NCBI GenBank assembly: GCA_016756855.1
Contig: JAESPD010000024.1
Coordinates: forward strand, 1 to 52,112
DNA: 52,112 nt
Source: a gamma proteobacterium endosymbiont of Lamellibrachia anaximandri
GTDB lineage: Bacteria > Pseudomonadota > Gammaproteobacteria > Chromatiales > Chromatiaceae
Direction: 5' to 3'
Made by a program: the position numbers and the translations under genes
In this document: positions 40,844-50,252 of the stretch, one piece after another
Numbering within the stretch: position 1 is the stretch's first letter
How the letters are laid out: each line of letters starts with the position of its first letter
Notes under the pieces: generated by a model
What the model was told of the DNA's origin: nothing
Seen by the model: only the letters and a program-made list of their open reading frames with translations
Database searches by the model: none

Positions 40844-41719
40844 ATGTTTCGTGGCAGCATGGTGGCGATGGTCACTCCCATGAAGGAGGGCGGCAGTCTG
40901 GACGATGAGGCGCTCTATCGTCTGGTGGACTTCCATGTCGAAATGGGGACGGATGCTATCATCGTGACGGGCACTACGGGTGAGTCCGCCACGCTGGACG
41001 AGACCGAGCACTGTGGCGTGATCCGCAAGGTGGTTGAATACGCTGCGGGCAGGATTCCTGTCATTGCGGGTACCGGGGCCAATTCGACCACAGAGGCGAT
41101 CAGCCTGACACGCTGTGCCATGGAGGCAGGGGCGGATGCCTGCCTGTTAGTGACCCCCTATTACAACAAGCCGACCCAGGAGGGCCTCTACCTGCACCAC
41201 AAGGCAGTGGCCGAAGCGGTCGATATCCCACAAATTCTCTACAATGTTCCCGGCCGTACCGCCATCGACATGCTGCCCGAGACAGTCGCTCGGCTGGCAG
41301 AGGTGAGGAACATCATCGGTGTCAAGGAAGCCAGCGGCGATTTGCAGCGGGTGACGCGGATCCGCGAGCTTTGCGGAGCCGATTTCGCTATCTACAGCGG
41401 AGACGATGCAACCGGCTGCGAGTCGATGCTGATTGGTGGCGACGGGGTGATCTCCGTAACTTCGAATGTAGCACCTAAACTTATGCGGCAGATGTGCGAA
41501 GCGGCCTTGGCCGGGGAGCGCGAGGCTGCGGAGCGGTTGGATGCCAAAGTGGCGGCGCTGCATGCAGCATTATTTGTCGAATCCAACCCTATTCCAGTGA
41601 AGTGGGCGGTGGTTGAAATGGGCTTGGCGCCGAAAGGTATACGCTTGCCGCTGACCTGGCTCTCTGAAGTACACCAGCCAAAAGTACGGGCTGCCATGGA
41701 GCAGGCTGGCGTCTGCTGA
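40844..41719 (+). CDS. dapA: 4-hydroxy-tetrahydrodipicolinate synthase
   Basis: The protein has 291 residues from ATG 40844. The frame extends to 40814, but the family begins MFRGS as here. The active site is complete: Schiff-base Lys161 (IIGVKEASG), Tyr133 (LYNVPGRT), Thr44/Thr45 (VTGTTGE), Tyr107 and Arg138. These positions match the E. coli enzyme. It condenses pyruvate with aspartate semialdehyde, the first step towards diaminopimelate and lysine. The next gene on the same strand is bamC, the arrangement also seen in E. coli (dapA-nlpB). Confidence 0.96.
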   Translation: MFRGSMVAMVTPMKEGGSLDDEALYRLVDFHVEMGTDAIIVTGTTGESATLDETEHCGVIRKVVEYAAGRIPVIAGTGANSTTEAISLTRCAMEAGADACLLVTPYYNKPTQEGLYLHHKAVAEAVDIPQILYNVPGRTAIDMLPETVARLAEVRNIIGVKEASGDLQRVTRIRELCGADFAIYSGDDATGCESMLIGGDGVISVTSNVAPKLMRQMCEAALAGEREAAERLDAKVAALHAALFVESNPIPVKWAVVEMGLAPKGIRLPLTWLSEVHQPKVRAAMEQAGVC

Positions 41720-41781
41720 ACCAGTAATCATTATCCGCAGATTTGCGGGAACTCAAGGTTATCGAAAGATCGAACCCAGCT

Positions 41782-42936
41782 ATGCTGCATACTGTCAAAC
41801 AACTGATTCTCATCCCGGCCCTCGCTGTTCTGCTCCATGGTTGCAGCTCAACCGGGGATATCTTCTCCGACAAACAGACGGAGTATAGAAACCAACGGGA
41901 GATGGTGGATAACCTTGAAGTGCCCCCAGACCTTTCCCGCTCTGCGATCAATGATGCATTGAGCGTGCCGGAGGCGGGCGCGGCAGGAAGCGCCTCCTAT
42001 TCGGAGTACACCACTAACCGACAGGGTGGAGGTGCAACCACACCCAGGCTGGCCGGCAGTACCGTTTTGCCCCAGGTGAAGGATATCGAGGTCAAACGTG
42101 ATGGCGATCAGCGCTGGTTGCTCATCAATGCCACGCCAGACGACGTCTGGCCCAGAGTGGTGGAGTTCTGGCGCCAAAATGGTCTGCTGCTGGTGGAACA
42201 GGATCCCACCGTTGGCATCATGCGCACCGACTGGCTTGAGAGTCGGGCAGATGTTAAACAGGGTACTATCACAGAACTGTTTCGCAAGGTTCTGGACAGC
42301 GTCTACTCTTCCGCTACCCGTGATCAGTTTCGTGTACGCCTGGAAGAGGGAGAAAAAACCGGCACTACCGAGCTCTACCTGACCCACAGGGGCCTTGAAG
42401 AGAAGCTTGTTGAGAAGGTTGGAGGCGATGCGGATACTACCTACTGGACACCGCGGCCTAACGATCCAGGTGTCGAGGTTGAGATGCTGCGCCGCCTGAT
42501 GGTCTACCTGGGCGTGAGCGGGGAAAATGCTGAACAGGCATTGGCGCGCAAAGAGGAGCGCAAGGCGCGTTCTGAACTGGTGAAATCCGCGAACGAGGCC
42601 TATCTCATCATCAATGAAGGTTTTGCCAGAGGTTGGCGCCTGACCGGTGTTGCCCTTGACCGTGTTGGTTTTGCAGTAGAGGATCGCAATCGCTCTGAAG
42701 GGGTCTATTTTGTCCGCTACATCGATCCCGACAAGGATGGCGGCAAGGAGAAGGGCTTCTTCTCTAAACTCGCTTTCTGGTCCGATGATAAGGTCGACAG
42801 TGAGAATCAGTACCAGGTCAAGCTCGAAGCCGAGGGTAAGACGAGCCGGGTAACCGTGCTCAACTCGCAGGGAGAACGTGATAATTCATCGACAGCACTG
42901 CGTATTTTGACGCTGCTGCATGAGAATATCCGTTAA
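41782..42936 (+). CDS. bamC: BamC outer membrane protein assembly lipoprotein
   Basis: The protein has 384 residues from ATG 41782. A lipoprotein signal with lipobox LLHGC gives lipidated Cys21. A BamC N-terminal segment follows (TEYRNQREMVDNLEVPPDLSRSAIND), which in E. coli lies on the surface of BamD, then two helix-grip-type domains (about 115-225 and 280-384). It belongs to the Bam complex that inserts beta-barrel proteins. It follows dapA after 62 bp and precedes an MBL-fold hydrolase. No unusual feature is seen; the extended frame from 41743 lacks a signal peptide and is not used. Confidence 0.9.
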   Translation: MLHTVKQLILIPALAVLLHGCSSTGDIFSDKQTEYRNQREMVDNLEVPPDLSRSAINDALSVPEAGAAGSASYSEYTTNRQGGGATTPRLAGSTVLPQVKDIEVKRDGDQRWLLINATPDDVWPRVVEFWRQNGLLLVEQDPTVGIMRTDWLESRADVKQGTITELFRKVLDSVYSSATRDQFRVRLEEGEKTGTTELYLTHRGLEEKLVEKVGGDADTTYWTPRPNDPGVEVEMLRRLMVYLGVSGENAEQALARKEERKARSELVKSANEAYLIINEGFARGWRLTGVALDRVGFAVEDRNRSEGVYFVRYIDPDKDGGKEKGFFSKLAFWSDDKVDSENQYQVKLEAEGKTSRVTVLNSQGERDNSSTALRILTLLHENIR

Positions 42937-42969
42937 CCCGGCAATCTTAATATTTATCCGATTGTTGAC

Positions 42970-43731
42970 GTGCGTTTTGCCTCGTTGGGGAGTGGCAGCA
43001 AAGGGAACGCGCTGCTGATCGAAACCGGCCATGTGCGGGTGTTGGTGGATTGCGGTTTTCCTGCCAGGGAGATCGAACGGCGCCTCGGTTTGCTGGATGT
43101 GGCTGCGGACTCACTGGATGCACTCCTCATCACCCACGAGCATTCTGACCATGTGAGTGGTTTGGGACCGGTTACCCGCCGTTACAAGGTTCCCGCCTGG
43201 ATGACAGCCGGTACCTATAGAGGCGCCAGGTGTGGTGAGATACCGACGCTGCACTGTATCGATAGTCATGCCGGTCCCTTCTCTATCGGTGACCTGACAA
43301 TCACACCCTATCCGGTACCTCACGATGCCCGAGAACCCTGCCAGTTTGTTTTTCAGGCGGATGGGGTATCTCTTGGTTTGCTGACTGATGCCGGGCACAT
43401 TACGCCGCATATTGTCGATAACCTTTCCAACTGTGACGCTTTGCAGCTGGAGTTCAACCACGATACCAAAATGTTGCGCGCCGGACCTTACCCGCCCCGG
43501 TTGCAGGCGCGGGTGGGTGGCGTGCTGGGTCATCTGAGCAATCGCCAGTCCCTCGATCTTCTGGCGCGTCTTGATCATCAGAGGCTGCAGCATCTTGTGG
43601 CTGCCCACCTCAGTGAAGCAAATAATTCCGCAGTACTGGTTCGTGAGGGGGTGATGTTGCATACGCCTCAAATCATTGAACGGTTGACGGTGGCGGCACA
43701 GCGCACCCCTACCAGCTGGCTGGCGATATGA
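42970..43731 (+). CDS. MBL-fold metal-dependent hydrolase (YycJ/WalJ-like)
   Basis: This 253-residue metallo-beta-lactamase-fold enzyme has the signature GSGSKGNALLIETG, then ITHEHSDHVSGL (H-x-H-x-D-H) and LLTDAGHITP, with further ligands in LEFNHD and AHLSEANN. This pattern defines the YycJ/WalJ branch, with likely nuclease or phosphodiesterase activity; the substrate is unproven. The start is GTG 42970, 31 bp after bamC, and no ATG is available nearby. In Pseudomonas-type genomes the order dapA-bamC-MBL-purC is common, which supports the identification. purC is not present here. Confidence 0.88.
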   Translation: MRFASLGSGSKGNALLIETGHVRVLVDCGFPAREIERRLGLLDVAADSLDALLITHEHSDHVSGLGPVTRRYKVPAWMTAGTYRGARCGEIPTLHCIDSHAGPFSIGDLTITPYPVPHDAREPCQFVFQADGVSLGLLTDAGHITPHIVDNLSNCDALQLEFNHDTKMLRAGPYPPRLQARVGGVLGHLSNRQSLDLLARLDHQRLQHLVAAHLSEANNSAVLVREGVMLHTPQIIERLTVAAQRTPTSWLAI

Positions 43732-43883
43732 AGCGCGTTCCATCTGTATCGGTTCCTGCTGAATTACTTATAATTCTTTAATTTTCAGGTGGTTGGTTGT
43801 ATCGTGTGCGAGTTTTAACAATTGAGCGGAACGGCAGGACTGTCTGACCTTTCCGCGTAAGAAGAATTGGGTTGGAGGAGTGA

Positions 43884-45155
<1,272 letters not shown>

Positions 45156-45172
45156 TCATCATATATCCCGAT

Positions 45173-45203
45173 AAAAAGCCCGGTCTTGTGACCGGGCTTT
45201 TTT
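45173..45203. terminator. Intrinsic terminator after sqr
   Basis: AAAAAGCCCGGT and ACCGGGCTTTTTT form a stem around CTTGTG. It lies 17 bp after the sqr stop. A and T runs on both sides make it potentially bidirectional. Confidence 0.92.
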
Positions 45204-45230
45204 GGTTTAAAGAGCAGGATTAGCGATAAT
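45202..45230 (+). promoter_or_regulatory. Candidate sigma70-type promoter for ispG
   Basis: TTGGTT (45202-45207) and GATAAT (45225-45230) are separated by 17 bp. The -35 overlaps the T run of the preceding terminator. The transcript would start about 48 bp before the ispG ATG at 45285. Confidence 0.4.
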
Positions 45231-45284
45231 GGCCATTTCCGGGTTTGCTATTGTGGTGAAGCTAAATAAAGGTAACTAGGTTCC

Positions 45285-46523
45285 ATGACATCTTCTTGTA
45301 TAAGCAGGCACCAGACGGTTGGTGTGCCGGTTGACCGGATTCTTATCGGCGGTGATGCGCCAGTGGTGGTGCAGTCGATGACCAATACCGACACGGCGGA
45401 TGTGGATGCCACCGTGCGACAGGTGGCGGAGCTGGCGCGGGCCGGGTCGGAGCTGGTACGCATTACGGTCAATAATGAGGCAGCCGCCAAAGCGGTGCCG
45501 TCGATACGCGAGGCACTGGACAAGCAGGGGTTGAGTGTCCCGCTGATTGGGGATTTTCACTTCAACGGCCACCGTCTGCTGGCGGATTTTCCCGAATGCG
45601 CCCAGGCTTTGGGGAAATATCGCATCAACCCCGGGAATGTGGGTAGCGGAGAGAAGCGTGACAGCCAGTACGCCACCATGATCGAGACCGCCTGCCGATA
45701 TGACAAGCCGGTGCGTATCGGGGTCAACTGGGGCAGTCTGGATAAGGGCCTGGTGGCGAGCATGATGGATGAGAATGCCCGTGCGGCCGATCCGCTGGAT
45801 GCGGGTGAGATGACCCATGAGATCATGGTCAAGTCGGCGTTGGACAGCGCTTGCCGGGCGGAAGAACTGGGTCTCGCCAGGGAGCGCATCGTGCTCTCCT
45901 GCAAGATGAGTGGCGTACAGGATCTGATCGCAGTCTACCGGAAACTGGCTGCCCGCAGTGACTATGCCCTGCATCTCGGGCTGACCGAGGCGGGGATGGG
46001 TTCCAAAGGGATCGTTGCCTCCACGGCTGCACTGGCGGTGCTGCTGCAGGAGGGGATTGGTGACACTATCCGCATCTCCCTGACGCCGGAGCCAGGTGGC
46101 GCACGCACCCAGGAGGTGGTGGTTGCCCAGGAACTTCTGCAGTCGATGGGACTAAGGGCCTTCGCGCCGATGGTAGTGGCCTGCCCCGGCTGTGGGCGTA
46201 CCACCAGTACCCTGTTCCAGCAATTGGCCATGGACGTACAGAGCCACCTGCGTGAGCAGATGCCGGTCTGGCGCCGGCAATACCCAGGAGCGGAAGAGAT
46301 GTCGGTGGCGGTGATGGGATGCGTGGTCAATGGCCCTGGTGAGAGCAAGCAGGCCAACATCGGTATCAGCCTGCCGGGTACCGGAGAGAGTCCCTCTGCA
46401 CCGGTATTTGTGGATGGAGAGAAAGTGGCTACCCTTAAGGGAGATGATATCGCGGTGCAGTTTATGGGGATTGTGGATGGATATGTGAAGGATCGCTACG
46501 GGCGGAAACCACAGGGAGAATAG
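45285..46523 (+). CDS. ispG: 4-hydroxy-3-methylbut-2-enyl diphosphate synthase
   Basis: This 412-residue GcpE/IspG protein has a TIM-barrel half with [12 protein letters not shown] and RINPGNVGS, and a cluster-binding C-terminal half with CPGCGRTTS and [16 protein letters not shown] supplying the cysteines for the 4Fe-4S cluster. It reduces methylerythritol cyclodiphosphate to HMBPP in the non-mevalonate isoprenoid pathway. Single-gene context: it follows sqr after a terminator and candidate promoter. Its length and motifs agree with gammaproteobacterial orthologues, and nothing unusual is seen. Confidence 0.96.
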   Translation: MTSSCISRHQTVGVPVDRILIGGDAPVVVQSMTNTDTADVDATVRQVAELARAGSELVRITVNNEAAAKAVPSIREALDKQGLSVPLIGDFHFNGHRLLADFPECAQALGKYRINPGNVGSGEKRDSQYATMIETACRYDKPVRIGVNWGSLDKGLVASMMDENARAADPLDAGEMTHEIMVKSALDSACRAEELGLARERIVLSCKMSGVQDLIAVYRKLAARSDYALHLGLTEAGMGSKGIVASTAALAVLLQEGIGDTIRISLTPEPGGARTQEVVVAQELLQSMGLRAFAPMVVACPGCGRTTSTLFQQLAMDVQSHLREQMPVWRRQYPGAEEMSVAVMGCVVNGPGESKQANIGISLPGTGESPSAPVFVDGEKVATLKGDDIAVQFMGIVDGYVKDRYGRKPQGE

Positions 46524-46694
46524 TGTCAAACGTTTTCTGCACAGTCACACTACAAATAGAAGGGGATGAATGAACAATTCTCTCCTGTGTGGCTATCAAT
46601 AATTCAATGGCCACGCTTAAAGTAGGTTTTTTGTTATAATGTCTGCCAAAAGATAGCCATCCTTGCATGACAACCTTAGGTCAGGGAAACCGTT

Positions 46695-46886
46695 ATGGCT
46701 CGAGAGGTAGTGAAAGCAGGTCTATTCTGTATTTTTCTGGTGTCGCTGCCGGCACTGTCCGGTTGCGTGAGTCTGCCGCCGGAGGTAAAGGCGGAGCTGC
46801 TCGAACCTCTGGCGGGCCAGCCGAACAACTTCTCATCGGAAGCGCGTGACAGCCGTAGTTCCGAAACGGCCGGCAAGGGGAACTGA
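46695..46886 (+). CDS. Small lipoprotein of unknown function
   Basis: This 63-residue protein has a clear lipoprotein signal: charged MAREVVKAG, hydrophobic LFCIFLVSLPAL and lipobox LSGC. It is followed by a short hydrophilic tail (LPPEVKAELLEPLAGQPNNF, ending in SSETAGKGN). No known domain is present. A TATAAT box lies at 46635-46640 with only a weak -35, so it probably has its own promoter. The next gene begins 3 bp later, so the two are co-expressed. A role near the YiiX-like lipoprotein is inference from position. Confidence 0.7.
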   Translation: MAREVVKAGLFCIFLVSLPALSGCVSLPPEVKAELLEPLAGQPNNFSSEARDSRSSETAGKGN

Positions 46887-46889
46887 GCA

Positions 46890-47867
46890 GTGCGCCTGCT
46901 GCTGTTTTCCCTTGTTTTCCTGCTGGCCGCCTGCGCCAATCCAACACGGCAGGATTTCAAGACCTGGCAGGTGGCCGGTGAGGACCCACAGCAGTTTCTT
47001 AACCTGCCCCTTGCCTCCGGTCAGGTGGTGGTGATCGGCTCCGGTGCCATCATGGATATGGGCATTAGCTTGATCCCCGAGTCCTATCCCCCTTACCTTC
47101 ATGCCGGCATCCTGGTAATTGATGACGGCTCGCCCTATGTCTACGACATCACGGGTGTCGCCGGTTTCAATCTGACCGGTCTTCCACCAACGGATGTGAT
47201 CAAAGGCAAGGTGCAGCGTATTTCTTTTGGGCGGTTTCTACGGCGATACCATCATGTTGCGATCTACGAGCCAACGGGTCTGGACAAGGAGCGTATCGCG
47301 GCCTATGTCCGGATGCAGTTCCGTGAGGAGGCGCCTTTCGACCCCTATTTCAATTACGCTGAACACAAAAATCTTTACTGCACCGAATTCATCGCGTTGG
47401 CGCTGGAGGCGGGAGGCGCTGAACGTTTCGAACTCCCTCCAAATCGTCCAAATCGTTCGGTTTCCGTAGTGCTGGATTGGCTGAAGATCTCCGGCCACGG
47501 ACTGTTGATGCCTTCAGATCTTGTTGTTGCATCAAAACGGGTGGCGTTGTTGAGCACCAGACATACACTGACCGAGATCTATTTGCTCAACGCATTGAAA
47601 GAGGAGCTGCATCGTCGTTTCACCTGTGATCAACGCCTGGGCAACCTCTTTTATTGGAACGGATTCAAAGTGCGACTGAGAAAGCCGGTAGACAGATTCA
47701 TGGATGCGGGTCTGTTGCTGTTTCCAACGGACCGCAAGGTCGATGAACGTGAGGTTCGGCTTGCCGTACGGGAACTGGCTGACGAGATGTACGGGGTGCT
47801 ACCCGAAACGGCGGCGCTGTCGAGGTGCGACAATATCAAGCAAGAGAGCGTTCTGGCCGGACAGTGA
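46890..47867 (+). CDS. YiiX/YebB-like NlpC/P60-superfamily lipoprotein
   Basis: The protein has 325 residues from GTG 46890. The lipobox LAAC puts the lipidated Cys at 15. The catalytic residues of the permuted NlpC/P60-type (LRAT-like) fold are visible: His71 in YLHAGILVID and Cys164 in LYCTEFIALALEAGG. Members cut amide bonds, often in peptidoglycan or lipids, or act as acyltransferases. The last 110 residues are unassigned. It starts 3 bp after the small lipoprotein, so coupling is expected; the start at GTG is the only in-frame choice giving a signal sequence. Confidence 0.8.
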   Translation: MRLLLFSLVFLLAACANPTRQDFKTWQVAGEDPQQFLNLPLASGQVVVIGSGAIMDMGISLIPESYPPYLHAGILVIDDGSPYVYDITGVAGFNLTGLPPTDVIKGKVQRISFGRFLRRYHHVAIYEPTGLDKERIAAYVRMQFREEAPFDPYFNYAEHKNLYCTEFIALALEAGGAERFELPPNRPNRSVSVVLDWLKISGHGLLMPSDLVVASKRVALLSTRHTLTEIYLLNALKEELHRRFTCDQRLGNLFYWNGFKVRLRKPVDRFMDAGLLLFPTDRKVDEREVRLAVRELADEMYGVLPETAALSRCDNIKQESVLAGQ

Positions 47868-48012
47868 GGCCAGGCCTGATGCGATTCGGGTAAGGTGGAA
47901 ATTTGGGTGTTATCACCCAATTTGACGGCGAGTTCACAGGAGAGGAGCGCGTTGGCAAAAGACCGCTACCCGCGGCTTAGCGGGAGCGGAAACAGAAGCG
48001 GAGGATAAAACA

Positions 48013-48540
48013 TTGAACAGATTGACACTGATTTCACTGGCGGCGGCAGCCTCGTTTTGCGTGCACTCCACGGCCATGGCGGAGCCCTCGTTCGATCCGG
48101 GCGTGATGTTCTACGTGAATGTGCCGTTTGGGCAGAGTAGTTCCAGGAATAGCGGTGAAGAACGGCTCGGATTTCGGCTCGACTATGATTCCCGGCAGTT
48201 GTGGAATGAGAAAAGAGTGCGATGGGGGGCTTCGCGTTTCCATATGGCGCCACTACTCGATTTCAATATGACTGGAGCCGGCGCGGGTTCGATTGATCTG
48301 CGTGGTCAGACCCTCGCCTATTCTCCAGGCGGTGAAGGAGGATCAAGCTCGACCCCCGAGGCTTCGAAAGCAAGCTTTCAAGATTTTCCCTGGCTTTGGG
48401 CGATCCTGGGCGGTGCAGCCGCCGGCTTGGCGATCTCCTGTGCCAACGATCAGTGGCCTTGCTTTCATAGGGATGATGAAGTGAGCGGCGGTAGTGTCCC
48501 ACCAGACGATTATGTCCCCCCACCAGAAGAGCCTACCTAA
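48013..48540 (+). CDS. Exported protein of unknown function with C-terminal membrane segment
   Basis: The protein has 175 residues. A signal peptide (LISLAAAASFCVHSTAMA, cleavage near A-EPS) is followed by a beta-rich region with GFRLDYDSRQLWNEKRVRWG and FHMAPLLDFNMTG, then a Ser/Gly-rich linker, a single hydrophobic helix (PWLWAILGGAAAGLAIS) and a tail containing SCANDQWPC and a Pro-rich end. The start is TTG 48013, chosen because GGAGG lies about 8 bases upstream; no ATG is in frame before the signal. No family is recognised. A strong terminator follows at 48576, so it is monocistronic. Confidence 0.65.
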   Translation: MNRLTLISLAAAASFCVHSTAMAEPSFDPGVMFYVNVPFGQSSSRNSGEERLGFRLDYDSRQLWNEKRVRWGASRFHMAPLLDFNMTGAGAGSIDLRGQTLAYSPGGEGGSSSTPEASKASFQDFPWLWAILGGAAAGLAISCANDQWPCFHRDDEVSGGSVPPDDYVPPPEEPT

Positions 48541-48575
48541 GCTTGCTGCATAAGGGCTTCAGGAAAACAGGAATA

Positions 48576-48611
48576 GGGCGGAGGGAATAATTCTTCCCCC
48601 GCCCCTTTTTT
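48576..48611 (+). terminator. Intrinsic terminator after 48013-48540
   Basis: GGGCGGAGGGAA and TTCCCCCGCCC pair with one mismatch around TAATTC, and six T residues follow. It lies 36 bp past the stop codon. Confidence 0.88.
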
Positions 48612-48702
48612 GTCGCATAAAACACTTCCTGGAAATCAGAGATGGTAGGGTGCGCTGTACGCACCATGACGCTCTTATTCAATAATCAGCCGAGAGAAGG
48701 CA

Positions 48703-49206
48703 ATGAGAAAATCCGCAAAAAACCTGTTATTGGCAATAGTAGGTCTGACCCTGTCCCAAGCCGTACCGGCGGACGAAGAACCCACACTTCTGGTATCGAC
48801 GCAACGCCTCACCCTGGAGGTGGCAACATCCATTGCCCAAGGTGCAGTTGCGGCCTGCCGTGAACAGGGTATCCAGATTGCCGCCACCGTGGTGGATCGT
48901 GAGGGAACGGTACAGGTCGTGCTCAGAGATACCATTGCCGCTCCCATCACCGTGCCGATCAGTCGGCAAAAGGCTTTTACCGCCGTTAACTTTAATGCGG
49001 CAACCTCTCAACTCAGTGATCGGGCCAATACGCCGATCGGCCGCATCGATGGGCTGGTGATGGCTGCGGGTGGTCTGGCAATCCAGGTGGGTGGTCAGTT
49101 GGTGGGTGGTATCGGCGTCAGCGGGGCACCTTCGGGTAAGACCGATGAGGCATGCGCCCAAGCGGGGATCGACAAGGTCATTGACGACCTGGAGATGTCG
49201 ATGTAG
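48703..49206 (+). CDS. GlcG/HbpS-family exported protein (heme-binding-like)
   Basis: The protein has 167 residues with a signal peptide (KNLLLAIVGLTLSQAVPA-DEE). The GlcG/HbpS domain follows with LTLEVATSIAQGAVAACREQGIQIAATVVDREG, SRQKAFTAVNFNAATSQL, GGLAIQVGGQLVGGIGVSGAPSG and a C-terminal CAQAGIDKVID. HbpS proteins bind heme and can sense redox stress; GlcG members are of unclear role. The periplasmic location and the heme-rich lifestyle of sulfur oxidisers suggest heme scavenging or degradation. Its stop codon overlaps a REP-like element. It stands alone on the plus strand. Confidence 0.85.
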   Translation: MRKSAKNLLLAIVGLTLSQAVPADEEPTLLVSTQRLTLEVATSIAQGAVAACREQGIQIAATVVDREGTVQVVLRDTIAAPITVPISRQKAFTAVNFNAATSQLSDRANTPIGRIDGLVMAAGGLAIQVGGQLVGGIGVSGAPSGKTDEACAQAGIDKVIDDLEMSM

Positions 49207-49232
49207 GCCTGATCAAGCGCAGCGGATCAGGC
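49203..49232. repeat. REP-like palindrome at the end of the GlcG-type gene
   Basis: GTAGGCCTGATC / GGATCAGGC with loop AAGCGCAGC. It is a single unit of the same family as the pairs at 13486, 26990 and 31591. The GlcG-type stop codon (TAG 49204-49206) lies inside its left edge. Confidence 0.7.
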
Positions 49233-49261
49233 AGCTCAAACTACTGTTTGAGACGAGCTTG

Positions 49262-49639
49262 CTAGCCGGGCATTACCGAATTGTGATGATGATCGTGGTC
49301 ATGGTCATGGGGTTCAGCGGGCGACAATGCCTCCCCGGCAACAACCTTGGCGGCTGCAGCTTGTGGATCGGTCTCGCTGGTGGCGACAACCCGAACACCC
49401 TGTGATGCCATGCGGCGCATGAAACCCTCTCCGCAGCCCCCGGTAATCAGCACGTCCAGTTCAAAAACGGGATGCTGGCTGCCGCGAAACTCATGCATAC
49501 TCATCTCCTTGGGGAGATCCAGCCGCTCGCCTTCGACTATCTGTCCACTATCGTCCTGTTCGAACACCAGAAAACGTCGGGTTTTTCCGGCATGACCGGT
49601 GACGGTGCGGAAATTCTGGCTGGTGATACCGATTTTCAT
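49262..49639 (-). CDS. NifB/NifX-like dinitrogenase-cofactor-domain protein with His-rich tail
   Basis: The protein has 125 residues from ATG 49639; the frame reaches 49759 but the family starts at MKIGITSQNF. Residues 1-95 form the NifX/NifB C-terminal domain fold (KIGITSQNFRTVTGHAGKTRRFLVFE, then VFELDVLITGGCGEGFMRRMASQGVRVVATSETDP). The C-terminus PHDHDHDHHH is a metal-binding tail. Nif relatives bind iron-molybdenum cofactor or its precursors; outside nif clusters they are metal-related proteins of unknown role. No nif genes are near. It is preceded after 7 bp by a conserved protein, so both are likely co-transcribed. Confidence 0.82.
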   Translation of the reverse strand: MKIGITSQNFRTVTGHAGKTRRFLVFEQDDSGQIVEGERLDLPKEMSMHEFRGSQHPVFELDVLITGGCGEGFMRRMASQGVRVVATSETDPQAAAAKVVAGEALSPAEPHDHDHDHHHNSVMPG

Positions 49640-49646
49640 AATGACC

Positions 49647-50051
49647 TCAGGCGGCTGCCCGGTTTGCAATGAGTGACCTGGCCCACTCCTCCATAGCCGC
49701 ATTGGCGACAGGCATGGGGGCTTCCATGAAGGTGATAATGAAATGCCCGTCGGTTTCACAGACGCCGATGGAGCGTGGACGCACGGCCAGCTGCATGGGG
49801 TCTTGCAGCGTCAGGCCGAAGCAGAAAACGATGTTGACCGCTGCAGTAATCTCTTCAGCAACCTGACCTTCCGGTAGGGCAGTCGTATGGGCGAAATGAT
49901 CAAAAACTGCGATGAATCTGGCACTCCGATGAGTTTCGATCTGTTGCCTGATATGGGCAACTATCTCATCTACTGAATTGAATCGGCACTCTGGCCATTT
50001 GACGTCCAGTTGAAAAACAGGATAAGTCTCTTCCAGCAGTGTTTGCTTCAC
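49647..50051 (-). CDS. Conserved cytoplasmic protein of unknown function
   Basis: This 134-residue protein is not recognised. It has an alpha/beta pattern, including FQLDVKWPECRFNSVDEIV, ARFIAVFDHFAHTTALPEGQ and VNIVFCFGLTLQDPMQLAVRPRSIGVCETDGHFIITFMEAP. It lacks a signal peptide or membrane segments. Residues His and Cys around VFDHFAH and IVFCFG could contribute to metal or cofactor binding, but this is speculation. It is first in a minus-strand pair with the NifX-like protein, which follows after 7 bp. A single-enzyme or partner role in the same metal pathway is plausible from context. Confidence 0.75.
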   Translation of the reverse strand: MKQTLLEETYPVFQLDVKWPECRFNSVDEIVAHIRQQIETHRSARFIAVFDHFAHTTALPEGQVAEEITAAVNIVFCFGLTLQDPMQLAVRPRSIGVCETDGHFIITFMEAPMPVANAAMEEWARSLIANRAAA

Positions 50052-50077
50052 CTTGCCTACTCCAAGCAGTCTAGTTA

Positions 50078-50196
50078 GTGTCTATCCGGAAACATGCTTA
50101 GGAACGCAAAACGTGCTAAGAACTGGAAAAGACGCAAAGCCCATTCATCGGAACAAATAGACACTCTCCGCGTACTTTGCGTTATCTTTTTGCCGT
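50078..50196. repeat. Imperfect intergenic inverted-repeat element
   Basis: GTGTCTAT (50078-50085) is inverted to ATAGACAC (50157-50164). GACGCAAAG near 50131 is inverted to CTTTGCGTT near 50176, with similar flanks. It resembles the CACGAAG-type element at 18202-18312 in layout (A/G-rich left half, C/T-rich right half). Confidence 0.45.
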
Positions 50197-50252
50197 TTCT
50201 GGATGGGTAGTGGAATGCTAGGCGTCATCCCTGCTGGAGGCATTGAAAATAG

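Noticed and set aside
49262-50051. Nitrogen-fixation cluster
   Set aside because: Only a NifX-like domain is present; no nifHDK, nifE/N or nifB is in the window.
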